Assembly (NCBI RefSeq): GCF_901709675.1
Contig: NC_051091.1
Span: 743,967 to 807,966 of the forward strand
Direction: 5' to 3'
Source of the DNA: Syngnathus acus
Lineage: Eukaryota; Chordata; Actinopteri; Syngnathiformes; Syngnathidae
Length of the DNA: 64,000 bases
Shown: positions 1 through 11,935 of the stretch, one piece after another
Layout of the letters: the number at the start of each line of letters is the position of its first letter
Position numbering within the stretch: the stretch's first letter is position 1
The notes under the pieces: model-generated
What the model saw: the letters and a program-made list of their open reading frames with translations, nothing else
The model's database searches: none
Told to the model about the DNA's origin: nothing
Position numbers and translations under genes: made by a program

Positions 1-1269
1 TGCATCACTACATAGCAGCTGACCAGCTGAAGTCATTTTGTTACCCGTGAGAAGATTTTCTTCCTTGGAGAAAATGGATGCTGCCCCCCCCCCCCGCTAA
101 TCCCAACTATTTGTCTACGAGCAATTACAAAAAGTCAATTGTCCATAATGTGTTCCCTTTTCAACAGCCGTTAAGTTTTAATGTCAAAAAGCAAAAGAGT
201 CTCCATAATGACTCCAGCGTGAGAAGTGGCTCCGAGAAGATTTCTCCCAAACTGCTTTTGAATGGTGGCTGGATTAACACATGATGTTTTCACAGCAAAG
301 ATAATTGTGTATTAAAGTCAAAAGTTGTGCCGATAATTTCAACAATAGATTTCCGATCAAGCTCCCTAATGTGTGTGGGTGTGTGTGTGTGTTGAACAGA
401 AGACTCTTAATTAAGCAGGAAGTCATTAAAAGGGAATGGATTTGGGATTACTTCCTTATCGGGCCATTTACCAATTATATCCGGCCTGCGTGTTAATTGA
501 ACAGGCCTCGAGATGGGAACGAGGATTAAACGTCGCGCCAGTTCTTCATCGACGGGGGACATCTTGTCCACGTCTGGAGTCTCAACCGCTATCGCCGCAG
601 CAACGTCAGATCAAAGTCAGCCAGTGTTGGGGGGATACGTGTTCATTAAAGATGTTTGCGCTTGATACCGCCTTGGTAATGAACGCCACAGTTAGTTCCC
701 ATGAAAATGTCACACCAACACCAAGCAGAGGTTGAAAAAAAGAAACCTAACAATGAAACAAAACCTAGTAATGTTGACATGACTATTCCTAGCAATGTTG
801 TCATATTTCTGTCTTATATACGTATGTTTGACTGTTTGCGGGCTGTTAGCCATGAAAACATTCTATTTTGCCACCAAAACCAAATCTCTGTCAGTCATCA
901 TCCATCCATTGCATATTATGTTTGCAAATACGTGTGGAAATGGATCTACCGGCTTTTCCGCAAGATTTAATTGCGATTAAACCGCAGTGAAAACAATCAA
1001 TGTAACCACCGACACCAACATCATCACTTCTCTCGCTCTCTCGCACATTTCTCTCTTTACATCTCCACCTTTGCTCTCGCATTTCCCTCTTGGCTCTTCT
1101 TTAAGTCGCCACTACATCTTTGCTGTAAAGGTCCTGTAAAGGTTGAGGGCTTGTGTGGGGAATGCACGCGCACACGCATCTGGGTCGCGGGAAAGATGAT
1201 ATGCTGTGGCCACAAGTGTGTGATTGATTGGAGTGCTGTAGCGGTCATCCATCTTTGGGTTGGAAGAAG

Positions 1270-1336
1270 CAGCTGCCGCTGCCGCTGCCGCCGCCGCTGG
1301 CGCTGCTGCTGGCGCTGCTGCTGCCGCTGCTTTCAC
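1270..1336. repeat. Imperfect GCY trinucleotide repeat
   Basis: About 65 bp of GCTGCC/GCTGCT/GCTGGC triplets. It creates poly-Ala or poly-Leu reading frames on either strand that have no other coding support. Confidence 0.8.
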
Positions 1337-2263
1337 TTCATCGTGCACTTTTGCGCTCTCTGGCTTGTGGTGTGGCTTTCCGACTGCAGGAACCAATTCC
1401 ACAACTTCCCTATGTACCACGGGAGTTTGTGTAAAAAAGAACGACCTGGTTTGAGAGGTTCTACAAGGGTATTGTCCGAGTCAATAGGATCTATTTGAGT
1501 GAAGTTAGAACTTTTGAGGGGGTGGCTGCAGGGTGCACGCTCTTCTGAGCATTTTCAGGGATGAAGACATTGAGAACAAGGAAAGAGCACAGTTTTGGAT
1601 TGATCAACAATTTGTATACATACAAAGTCAATTTGACATTCAAATTTGCACTGTCTGAAAGTAAGCATGTGTTTTCTTCTTCCTGCATCTACGGTATGAT
1701 GTAATGTGTCAATCACACTGCTGCCAGCCAGACAGCTTCACTGCTGTGTGGAATGTGACTGTCATGCATGACTACTGGCTCTATTACAAGTGCAAGAAGA
1801 ACATTCATTTCGAATTTCAACACATCATGTGGCAAGTGTCATTTGATGGACAGAAATGTGTGTCCTGGCTGTTCAGCACAATATGCTTTAGGCCACAAAA
1901 AGTCGGACATCCAGAGTGAAAGAACTGCTGTGTAGAATCTGTTTTGCAAGCGTTCATTGATTCGGGCGCTTGAGTGGTTGGTTAGAATTTACAAATTGTT
2001 ATTTAAAACGTTACCTATATGCTTGTGGTGTTTAGAACTTCAACAGCAATAACATTTAATATACCTGAAAAGGCCCAAAAATGCTGGCTTTAAAAACAAC
2101 CCAACTTGTGTTGGACTGAGCTAGGAAGTTGGATCAATTTGACCTAAAATTGACCCAATTTCATGAGCGGTACCATGGACAGCTCATCTCTCCTGAGCCT
2201 CCCTCCCTCCCATTTGGTTGTCACCATTTACAATGATTGGCCTCACCTGCTCCCAGTTTGTTA

Positions 2264-2303
2264 GCAGCCCGGCCCGGCCTGGCCCGGCTCGGCCCGGCTC
2301 GGC
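2264..2303. repeat. GGCCC/GGCTC pentanucleotide repeat
   Basis: Imperfect tandem CCCGG-type pentamers. A related, purer array occurs at 45213-45245. Confidence 0.75.
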
Positions 2304-2758
2304 GTGCCCTGCTTTCTGTGTCGTCCTTTTCTGGACACTTTGTTTTTGTGTGTTCTTATCTCTCTCAAAGGGGAGAAGGAAGAAGAAGAAAAAAAAAAAA
2401 AGAGTCAGGGCAAATTCCACAGCAGGCCGCACCACGGTCTTGTTTGTGGGTTTTGGCAAGCCATGGAAGCACTCAACGGTGTAGGAAAGTGAGTGTCTTT
2501 CTTTTATTCACATATGCAATTCCATCATGCATGTGATTACTATTAGTATTGTTAGCAAATAAACACTTACTCAGAAGTTAGATTTTCTGTCAAACTTGAA
2601 GATTTTGCCACCCACAGACATAACTCAGAACAGATGAAAACCATTTCTACTCTTTACATGGACTATGTTTCCCCTCTGTGATATTGTTGTGTTATGGCCT
2701 ATTCCCTGAGTTGGGCCATACAAATATTTCGCAATATTTATACGTCACTTTTTTAGTA

Positions 2759-2934
2759 ACAGAAGACATCTGGAATGTTCTTGTATCCCATCCAACTGTG
2801 AAGATGGGTGAGATACAAAACAGTGCAGAATTGTTGTTGCAAAACCTCACATTTCCTCAAACAAAGTTTGAACAGAAGACATCTGGAATGGATGGGATGG
2901 GATACAATACAGTGCAAAATTGTTGTTGCAAAAC
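2759..2934 (+). repeat. Diverged local tandem duplication
   Basis: ACAGAAGACATCTGGAATG occurs at 2759-2777 and again at 2872-2890. Each copy is followed by an ATACAA.ACAGTGCA block ending TTGTTGTTGCAAAAC (2813-2845 and 2902-2934). The spacing between the blocks differs, so the two copies have since gained or lost sequence. Confidence 0.8.
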
Positions 2935-5900
2935 TCTGCAAGTTTATTCGAGTAATATGCTTGAGTATTGTATTGAAATCATTAAAAAACATCATAAAAA
3001 TATATCTAGTGTGCGATAATATATCATAGTAGATCATAAGTCTCCTATCTTATCCCTGATGAATGATTTTTTTTTTAACCCAGCCAGCCTTATTTCAGTG
3101 GGTTTAAAAACAAATAGTAAATTGGGACCCTTCATGTTTGAGTCTTTATGTCAAAAGCACCCTGAATGAATTTATAGTAAGTGTCCCTGTAAAGCACTTT
3201 TTATGGGCAGCTATGAAAAGTTACTGCCATCTATTTCATTTTCAAATGACCTTTTCAATGGAAAGCTAATTCCTTTCATGTCATACCGCTCCACATATCT
3301 GGAATATGCAGGGGCAGCATGCCATCATGTGCTTGGCTTTTCTCTGCAAGTACAATCAGAAGAAAGAACAAAAGAAATCAAGGGAAGGGAAGAGAAGAGA
3401 AAGGGGAGACGGATGTGAATATTTAATTGGCTTTTATGCAAAATAAGGCATTAAGATTAATTTCTCCCGGAGTCAGACGTTAAATGGGGACGACCGGCAA
3501 CAAAATGGACAAGAAAATAGGAGAGAGGAAATTTGTCAATGGATTCATGCATCAGCAGTGCTTTTTTACATTGTTGATTCTTCCAAGGGAATTAAGGGAG
3601 AAGCTGTTTTGTCGCCCAACGAGTGAAAGACCCGTTTGTATGATGAGCAGTCACCTGCTAGTATAAGACTGCACCCCAGAAGATGAAGCCGGCATAAATA
3701 GGGGAGCTACACAACTAAACCTATACATAGATGAACTGAAGAAGCCTTTTGGATAAGAGGTGAAACTTTTTCAATCACCCCCCAAAAAAAGTCCATTTTT
3801 GCATTGACCCGAGCCACCACGGACGCTTGTGTCCATAAAGAGCAAATCCTTGAAGAACCTGAGAGAATTGTTAGCAGTCGTGCAGAATGAATAAGTGTCC
3901 ATCCATTTTTCTGCACAAAAGCTCCCTTTGAGATAAGCCCAACTGCTAATAGGGAGACAGACAGACGCCCCTCCTTTGACAGCCTCTTTGTCCTTCATTT
4001 GCGCTGATACCAAAGTAGCTTGCAGTCAAAATAGAATGAATTGGGCCCAATGGCGTCAAGCGCTGAGCAGGAGCAGGCAGCACCCGCCCCGTCACACTTG
4101 ATAGCCAAAGTAAAAAAAGGTTGTTTTTAAAAAGGGAAACTTCCTCCGAGAACAACAGCGATAGCGGGGCTGCTGAATATGGCAAAGTGTAATATTTCTC
4201 AAAGTGTGTTGTTTTGCTGTCAGGCGCCCTTGACTGCTAATGATCATGGCCCACTCAGGTAGTATGCAGTTGTCTGGCCGCATTCGAAGATCTAATGACC
4301 ATCTGTCTGGTGAGACCTTGTCCGTCACCTTTTGATTATCTGATGAGGTCATTTTTGGGACAGGAGCCAGGACAACAGGTGGAGGAATGCAGCAGCTTCT
4401 GGGCTGTGTCAGCCCGGTGCACAGCCCGGTGCACCCCCGCCTGCCCTCACAAATGACTTCTGCATTCCCTGCCAGTTTCCTCCCCAAATTGATGGCAATT
4501 GAGGTGAGTCAAAGTCCATCTGCGCGGAGCCAAGAAATGGAGGCTTAGCGCTGGTCGGCATTGTTATTCAAATGAAATATCAAAGGTGACAGATTCTTGA
4601 AAAACAGGAAGAAATTCGAATTTTCTATGCAAACACGTTAGAGTGAAAAATACTTGATTTTTAAAAAAAACCGAGAAGCCAGTCTGAATTCAAAGTCGTG
4701 TTGGCAGTGTCAGAGTTTAAGGTTCTTTACGCAGATTTTTTCAAAGAGAATTTTCCTCCTCTTAAATGGAATGCTAATAAAGCCACAATGTCAGTGTTAC
4801 TCTGGCTTTAGTGCTTTATAGAGGAAAAAGCCTTCTATTTTTACACTACCCGTACTCCATAATGAATTAAGTACATTAGCACAAGTACTACCATGAAATA
4901 ACTTTCTTTTTTTCCCCTCAAAAATGCTGTGCTTTCCGAATCATTTTTATATTAGCAACCTGCTTGAATAAAAATGTGCTCATTAAGCTGAACCAAACGA
5001 TCAAAGGTGGCAATGAAAAAAACAAACAAATCAATACTTTAAAATGTCCTATTTTTATTTCTCCTCATAAAATGTATATCCAGCGTGTGTCCCAGACACA
5101 TGGTGCTTAGTCAGAATTAGCATGGCCCGGGGAACAGAACATTGCTCATCTACACGGCAAGTGCTAATCGATACAAGAAGCAGACTGTGCGGATGGATGA
5201 CTGTCTTGTTGTTACACTGTGGCAAATGGCAATTATGGATGGAATTAGGAACAATTTCACGGGTGAACCCCTCTTGCCACTTTGGCAAATGTGTCTGCCA
5301 TGACAGATCTGGCAGCGGCGTCACTGGCTCCACTCATTCCAGATATAATGACATCCATTTCACGATAGCATAGGTTGGAATGTCATAACCCCTCATTCTG
5401 AGTGAAGCCAGCAAAAGAACAAATATCAGAAATATATCAGATGATCCTAATTGAGCCTGTGGTGTGATGAGTGATTTCTGCCTCCACAATCTGCCCAGAT
5501 AACCTACCTGTTCAGTAGCTGTCACGACGAACAAAAAATGAAATTGTTTTGTTGCTTTCATGATTTGGGTTAAAAAAAAATGGATGGATGGATGGATGAA
5601 CGGATGGACAGACTGTACAAAACAAAATCCACAAAATAGTGGGATCGTGAACCTTGATGGAGGGGACGTTACTGTACTTGGGAATTTGGGCAATTCATTC
5701 AAATTTACTGTTTAACAACACTATGCAGTATGTCAAATTTTATGTTTCAGAATTGCCACGGAAGATGAATGAATGAACTTTACATTTCGTTCAAGGGACA
5801 AAGGGAGAATTTACTGCCATCTACTGGTGAATGCAATGACCCAAGTTCCAAGGGCATGCATTTTGAAACATTTAGGTCGCTTCACCATCAAGAAAGTTCA

Positions 5901-6399
5901 ACTCATGTTAACCATGAAGAAAGCTAAACTTATGCTTGGTAATGTGTATTGCATTCCCTGTAAATGACATCGCTGGTGGAAACCATCAGTTTCTCATCAG
6001 AGACTCCCCCCCAAAAAAGGCATTTATGAAACCATTAACATTTCATTGTCAGAGACTATTTCTAACAATTTAGCTTGCTCACTATTTGTATAAATATTTC
6101 AAAATATGTGTGAACTGACCAGTAGTGTATTTTTATTTATTTATTTAAATATGAAATTTACTAATTGGTGACATGGGAGATTTTGGCCGGTCGCCAGTGC
6201 TGTATGGCTTAAAATGGGTTATTTGTGCCTTATCCAAATTGTATTCAGTAGTATGCTAGTCGTCACACATGCAATGGAAGAAATCCCCCTCTTCTTTCCA
6301 TTGATCAGAGACCACGTCGTCACAGCAGCCTCCGAGGTTGCCTGGGAAGAAGCGGACTGTTTCCTTCCAGCTCTCTGTCTTTTTCTTCCACCATCACCA

Positions 6400-6456
6400 C
6401 CAGCAGCAGCAGCAGCAACAGGAGCAGCAGCAGCAGGAGCAGCAGCAGCAGCAGCC
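6400..6456. repeat. CAG-rich trinucleotide repeat upstream of asic1a
   Basis: An interrupted CAG tract (CAG with CAA and GAG interruptions) about 0.6 kb before the 1a start codon. It could lie in an untranslated leader, but nothing shows that it is transcribed. Confidence 0.8.
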
Positions 6457-6589
6457 TGCCAGGTGCACATCTCCTCCTTATCCTCCTCCTCCGGGAATCT
6501 TTGCATTCAAAGCGGACTGATTAGCTGCATTGTGGAAGGCGGAGAAGGAGGGGAGGATGCCAGAAAGCGAGCCGAGCCAAAGCCGATGG

Positions 6590-7029
6590 TGTGACAGCTC
6601 GTCATGATGCAGCTGTTTCGAGAGCCGGGCTGCTTTTGCCACTAAAAAAAGAAAGAAAGAAAAAAAAAAAAAACCATCTCTCCAAATTCCATGATTCAAA
6701 TCTCCGGGACGTGTCTGGATTACTATTGAGGATCGTTGCGAGACGACAGCGCCTCTTTCTTTTTGGGTTTGGCGAGGTAACTTGCTGAAGTACGAGCCGC
6801 GCCGCGCCGCGCCGGCTTTTGTCACTGATGCCAGCCCAGCTCAGCTCAGCCTCGGCACTTTTACTCCTCCAGCGTGGTTCGGATCGAGGGCGTGAACTTG
6901 CACACTCGGAACGTTCAGTCAGTCGTCCTTAAAGAAGGCTTGTGATCTCTAAACAAGGCTTGAGCTGTCATTTCTTTTCCAATCCTATCGAAGCACGCAT
7001 CAGTCTAGTCCAGTCCAGTCCAGTCCAGC
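6590..7029 (+). promoter_or_regulatory. Probable asic1a promoter / 5' UTR, CpG-rich
   Basis: This is GC- and CpG-richer sequence immediately upstream of the 1a start codon. It includes a CCGCG-type run at about 6795-6815 and merges with the GC-rich first exon, as expected of a CpG-island promoter. I see no convincing TATA box, and the transcription start cannot be placed. A short purine tract lies at about 6641-6673. Four tandem copies of TCCAG sit directly before the ATG, preceded by the in-frame stop TAG at 7006-7008. The call rests on position and composition only. Confidence 0.5.
7006..7029 (+). repeat. TCCAG pentanucleotide repeat abutting the start codon
   Basis: About four tandem copies of TCCAG directly precede the 1a ATG. 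The last copy supplies the A at -3 of the Kozak context. Slippage here would change the leader but not the protein. Confidence 0.8.
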
Positions 7030-7391
7030 ATGGCTCTCAAAACGGACTCTGAGGACCTGGACTACGCGAGACCGCCCCCCATCGAAGTGTTCGCCAGTCG
7101 CTCCACGCTGCACGGCATCTCGCACATGTTCACGTACGAGCGCATGTGCGTCAAGCGCAGCCTGTGGATCCTCTTCTTCCTGGGCTCCGTGGGCGTGCTG
7201 GCGCTGGTGTGCGTGGACCGCGTGCACTTGTACTTCCAGTACCCGCACATCACCAAGCTGGACGAGGTGGCCGCGCCGCTCATGGAGTTCCCCGCGGTCA
7301 CCTTCTGCAACCTGAACGCTTTCCGCTTCAGTCGGGTGACGCGCAACGATCTGTACCACGCCGGCGAGCTGCTGGCCTTGCTCAACGGCAG
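7030..7391 (+). CDS. asic1: ASIC1a-type first coding exon (N-terminus, TM1)
   Basis: This exon encodes residues 1-121 of an acid-sensing ion channel 1, a proton-gated trimeric sodium channel of the plasma membrane (DEG/ENaC superfamily). Visible features are the cytosolic tail with the gating HG motif at H28-G29, TM1 at about 45-69, HITKLDE at 73-79, and the family motif [10 protein letters not shown] at 87-96, followed by [13 protein letters not shown]. Numbering is colinear with mammalian ASIC1a. The ATG is the first in-frame Met after a TAG at 7006-7008 and has a strong Kozak context (A at -3, G at +4). The donor is AG|GTGCGT at 7392. A stronger-looking GTAAGT lies 4 bp downstream but would shift the frame of the next exon, so I reject it. 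The exon ends two bases into the codon for R121. The family assignment is sure. Which teleost asic1 paralogue this is cannot be decided here. Confidence 0.95.
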
Positions 7392-7403
7392 GTGCGTAAG
7401 TGC

Positions 7404-7487
7404 CAGGAGAGGAGCGCACAGGAGAGGAGCGCTTGGCGTGCACAGGAGAGGAGCGCTTGGCATGCCAGGAGCGCTTGGCATGCACAG
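7404..7487 (+). repeat. 24-bp minisatellite just inside intron 1
   Basis: The unit is CAGGAGAGGAGCG followed by CTTGGCATGCA. Full copies start at 7419 and 7443, with a partial copy at 7404 and a shortened copy from 7465. The array begins only 12 bp after the splice donor. Confidence 0.85.
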
Positions 7488-7929
7488 GGCTTATTTGCCT
7501 TGACGTTTACTGTCAAACACGGAGCTTGTTTAACACCGTTTAGCCACCTCAGGGAAGTCAACTCCTAACGCAACACCACCGTCTATGTTTAGAAGCCTTC
7601 AGAGAACCTGCAAATTCAAATAAATGAGTGTATTTAACAACCCCGGCAAATTGAAACAAGTGAAAAATCTACAAAGCGATGACAAATTAATGAGGCCATT
7701 ATCGCTGCTCTCCAACACTGTCGGGGTGTCTCCTGAATGCACGCTCAAGCAAATACAAATTGCAATCTATGTACATACCTACGGATATATGAAAATGATG
7801 TCGAAAGGGACTAGCAGCCTTCGAACTGCAACACATGCCCTTTGACCTCTCTTCTCTTCAAATATATTGTAACAGCTTGCATTTTGACTCCAGATGTTTC
7901 TATGGAGTACTTGCCAATCTATAACGCAG

Positions 7930-8008
7930 TGGTGATCAACAGGTGGCCCGCGGGCCGAATCTGGCCCGCCGCCAAGTCAACCAATCCGGCCCGGGACTGG
8001 ATTGCATA
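7930..8008 (+). mobile_element. hAT-like DNA transposon terminal fragment
   Basis: The segment starts CAGTGGTGATCAAC and carries GGTGGCCCGCGGGCC, followed by a GGCCCG-rich stretch. This is typical of the ends of non-autonomous hAT elements in vertebrates. No matching opposite terminus or 8-bp target duplication was found, so it is probably truncated. Confidence 0.5.
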
Positions 8009-8786
8009 AGTATGAGAATGACAAAGAGGTTTAAGAACATACCTTTTTAAAATCCATACATTTTCCATATCTCTCATATATGATCATGCATAATCGGTTT
8101 GTCCCTTTGCATCCATTTCCATAGCCTGTTAGTGTACGTCGATGCAGCTCTGGTAAGCAGAATGGAGCTGAAAGCTGCCTATGGTCATGCGTGCGTAGCC
8201 TGTTCTTCATCCCCTTCTTCTTCTTCTTCTTCCCACCTCACCTCCAGCCATTTGTCTAGTGCCGAGCAGATCAAAACAAATCGGAGCCACACACACACAC
8301 ACCAAGGTTTTACCTTCAGGGGAAGCCCATCTGTGGGAATTTATTTTTAAAGCACCAAATCTCAACAAAGGTTATCTCAGGATGCATTTTTGCCACCCAC
8401 TGTTTGAAGCCTTGCTTCTTCTTCTAGTCCAGACTGCCATCAGACAGAACCAAAGCACAGTGACTGCGGAAGTCTTTGGGATCAAGTAGATAGCGTCACA
8501 TTTTCTGGAGTAGAGGCTAGTTAGATCGAGTGCAGGGCGCCGCCAAAGCCGAGCAATCCAATTTGGATCCGTACCAAAATGTACATTTTCATAGGTGCCT
8601 GCATTTTTAACATCAATATTCATGTAGGTGGAATGAAAAGAAAATGCAAATGAAAGCACAAGCAGGATAAAAAAAAGAAAAAAAAGTCTGCTATCAGTTA
8701 TTGATCTGCGCTTTCATCCAGATCAGCTCAGCGATACAAAGCACACATACTGAGAATGGGGCCGCTTTTGAGCCTGTTGAGCAAAG

Positions 8787-9193
8787 ACTTAGAATAGAAT
8801 AGATCTTTATTGTCATTGTCACATGTACAACGAAATTTAAAAAGTGCCAACCGATCCGCGCATGCGATAAAAAATATATAGAATAAAAAGATAAAAAAAA
8901 CAAGCTAAAAACCCACAGAAGAACATACACAGACATAATCATTTACGTTTAGCTGCATTCAATGTGACTACCGCTGTAGGGTAAAAACTGTTGGCGAATC
9001 TGCTAGTCCTCGACCTAATTAATCTGTAGCGTCTGCCTGATGGCAACAGTTCGAAAAGGGAGTGGCCAGGGTGGGAAGTGTCCTTCAGAATGTTCTGTGT
9101 TTTTTTGAGACAGCGGGTTCTGTGTGCTGCGTCTGAAAGATTATTCTCTGGTGTGTGTGTGCGTGCGTGCGTGCGTGCGTGCGTGCGTGTCAA
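8787..9193 (-). mobile_element. L2/Rex-like LINE 3' end, truncated
   Basis: On the minus strand the last part of a LINE ORF2 can be read (about 9150 down to 8939), containing HSLFELLPSGRRYR and RTSRFANSFYPTAV then a stop. This is the C-terminal signature common in fish L2/Rex/CR1-type elements. A 3' untranslated tail follows, ending in an AATAAAGATCTATTCTATTCT-like terminus near 8787. The 5' side is truncated at a GTGC repeat (9151-9190). There is no reverse transcriptase domain, so the element is inactive. Confidence 0.8.
9151..9190. repeat. GT then GTGC microsatellite
   Basis: A short GT run followed by about eight GTGC units, at the truncated 5' side of the LINE fragment. Confidence 0.85.
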
Positions 9194-9984
9194 GTAACTT
9201 CAAGTCCTTGTGGCCTTCCTTCAGTGTCGTACAGAAATCCTAATTGACATGGAGTCAAAATGTAGACGACTGTGCAAACATGACAGTGGTTGTTAGTTTA
9301 AATGTTAACATTTGCACGACAGGACTGTGTCTGAAGGGATATTTTGCTCGTTGCAAGGTTTCCTTTCTATATTTTATAAGCTGTGTTTGTTTGGGAGGCA
9401 AGGAAGGAAGGTGAGTCGCGTAAAATGGCACTGAGTGCAAAGCAATGTTTTGACACTTGTCTCGCTTGCTGCCAGCAACATGGCGCAAACACGCAAAACC
9501 TTTTAAGGCTTTTTGGGATCTTGGGATAACCTTTTATCCCCAACAAAAGCCGCCGTCACCCTGTGCATTTTGGGCTTTATTGTGCAAAAAAAATAAAACA
9601 ATACAAGATGGCAATAAGAGAGCAAGACAACATTACATTTTTATTGAACTAATTCACGGCAGTTCAAAAAGTGTGGCAAAATACTTTTGTAGTATTTGGA
9701 ATAACCTCACCATAGTGAACACGAAAATAAATAAGATTGTAACTGTAACATGTGACCAATCTATTTTATTTCCAACAGAATTTCTATGCTTTGGTGTGTG
9801 TAGGCTGAATTGTATGCGCAGTGCATTGTTGTGTGCTAATGTAGTGATGACAAACAACATGAACACAATATTTGAGTGACAAAACAAACAATGAGTAACC
9901 TGAAGGATTGAAGTTGTTTTTCAGAGAGGTACTGTCAAGGTTTCCCAGATTGTGTGATTTCCAAGTTCTATCAAAAGCTTTCTT

Positions 9985-10120
9985 GTGAAATTGATGGCCC
10001 AATGTTGAAGCTGTAATATTGCACCGTTTGTGTTCGTTCCCCAACCTTTTACGAGTACTGCTTCCAAAAATTCGTGGCTCTCCAAGTACTGCCGTCAAGA
10101 ACAAGATTGAAAAACGCTAG
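9985..10120 (-). mobile_element. Possible DNA-transposon (hAT-like) terminal fragment
   Basis: Read on the minus strand the segment begins near CTAGCGTTTTTCAATCTTG and continues into an AAAGGTTGGGGAACG-type stretch. This resembles the ends of some fish non-autonomous hAT elements. It is old and degenerate and rests on resemblance only. Confidence 0.3.
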
Positions 10121-11790
10121 CCTTGTAGTTCATCAAGAACAGATTTCATTCCCAGGAAGTATATATTTGATATTGTTGTAATTTATTGTAATATTATGCA
10201 CACATTGAACTTTAACGGTGCACTTAAAGTTCTTTTCGGAAAAGTCATTATGACTTGACAGTAGTAAATGATGAAAAAAGAAAAAAACAAAACAATCATT
10301 CCTCTCTGGCCCCACTTGGTGCCGCTAATTTGATCTACTCAAAACTGCCGAGTCATTTGATAATTTGCCTCAGTCTTTCCCTTATCTACAGCACAGTTAG
10401 GGTATGGAGCTGATTTCAACTCAAAGCTCACCTTCTCCTCTTTGTTGTAGTTTGAGTTGATTTTAGTTCAAGACGTGTGCCTTAGGCAGACCCCAATTTG
10501 CAAATCAAAACATTTGCTCCTTGTTTTCCATCCAAACAATGGCGGATGGTTTATTTGTCGACTTGTGTTCTGCAGATTTGTTCATGTCCATCTAAATTCC
10601 CGGCCTGGGGTATTTGTCATAGGCTGGCTTTATCTGATGGACGGACTACGGCAAGCATGAAATGAGCTTTGTGATTGGCAGGCCTTCTTCGCATTGCATT
10701 TGAAGGCAAGCGTAAAAAACCCGTGTTTCAAGGAGGGAAATCCTATATTGTTGCTTTTGAAATATCAAGAGCCTGAATGTTCCTATCTAGATGTCGAGTA
10801 GGCAGAATATTGATAAGCAAATGTGACCAGCTATGGTGGGGTCAGCTGAGGGGGCATCCCATTCCCATCAATCAAAGCAAATCACTGCATCGTTTCTTTC
10901 TATAATTTCAATGTTGGAGTGATAAACAATTCAACACTAGATAGAACTCTTGTGCTCCTGGAATCATTGGTTCCAACAACTCATTCATTCTAAAATATCC
11001 TTGGGACAATTCTTTACAGCACTCACACACAACAGACACAACATACAAGCATTTCCTATTGTAGTACAAGACAGACATCTCTTGAAGATGAAATGAATTG
11101 CTCCGAAATGAGTGAGTCTTGTAAGGGGGCACACAGATCATGTGCGTCCCTCGGGTTACATTTGAGTAGGCAGCATTTAGATGCTACTGCTCAAAGTACA
11201 CTTGAGTATATGGCAACGTAGAAAAAGCTGTTTGAGCGCTTCCCCTGTTGACGCTTGCTTCCCTTCCCTTCCCTTCCCTCTGCTCTGCCCAAGCCTTTGG
11301 TTCATTCTTTTCCTTTCTTTTGAAGCGCGTCTGCTACGCTTTCATCGCTGTCGACTTTGAGCGTGCGTGACAAGCTCCAAATTTACAACTGCCAAGTTTC
11401 GGCGTGTTAATATTCTCGTCACGTATGCAGATGACAGTCCTGCTGTACAACCCAAATAGTATCAGCAAAACGTAACGGTATATTTTTAGCTTATTGATCC
11501 GCTGCGGATGCCCAAAACGCAGTCGGGAGTGCAACTCCTGCTTACACCCTCGCATGACATAAATCCGGTCCTATTCTCTTCTCGTACGTATTACAGTGTG
11601 GCTGCTGTCCAGGAAAAGTAACCGTAGCAGCAATAGATTTGACAAAAACAGCAGAAAGGACGGATTTACTCTGGTAAACCTACATCTCTTTTGACAGTCA
11701 TTGAATAGCAGATACACGGTGTCCACATCACATGGCACAAGATGCATGCTCTGGTAATGGACTCTATTTTTCATTGGAATCATTTAGAAT

Positions 11791-11935
11791 AGTGGATAAA
11801 TGACACGTCCGACTCACAGTTTAAAGGTGGCGGGTTGGATTCCTCTTGGTATTCCGGATAGCTCCCGTGTTAAAAAACCCAAACCAAACCAAAAACATGC
11901 ATGGTGGGCCCCTTGAGCACTCCAACGGTCTGTGT
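11791..11935 (+). mobile_element. Degenerate tRNA-derived SINE
   Basis: The head keeps ACGTCCGACTCACAG and a B-box-like GGGTTGGATTCC (tRNA consensus GGTTCGANTCC). The body keeps TATTCCGG, CTCCCGTGTT and AAAAACATGCATGGT, ending in TTGAGCACTCCAA, in the order seen in common fish tRNA-SINE/LINE-tail repeats. It is strongly diverged and not functional. Confidence 0.6.

Larger units (their letters stand above)
1..6200. other. Upstream intergenic region without recognisable genes
   Basis: No coding exon of a neighbouring gene is recognisable; reading frames here are short and low-complexity. What can be seen is a poly(C) run at 84-95, a GCTGCC/GCTGCT trinucleotide tract at about 1270-1335, a GGCCC/GGCTC pentanucleotide tract at 2264-2303, a diverged local duplication at 2759-2934, a doubled 12-mer CAGCCCGGTGCA at about 4410-4435 and a short TGGA repeat at 5580-5600. 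The rest is unremarkable AT-rich sequence. Confidence 0.6.

Noticed and set aside
1112-1420. Poly-Ala and poly-Leu frames around 1270-1340, and a poly-Gln frame near 6400
   Set aside because: They come from trinucleotide repeats and have no coding support outside the repeat.
7000-7485. Minus-strand and alternative plus-strand frames over exon 1a
   Set aside because: They are shadows of the ASIC1a exon and the GC-rich minisatellite; only the frame starting at 7030 has homology.
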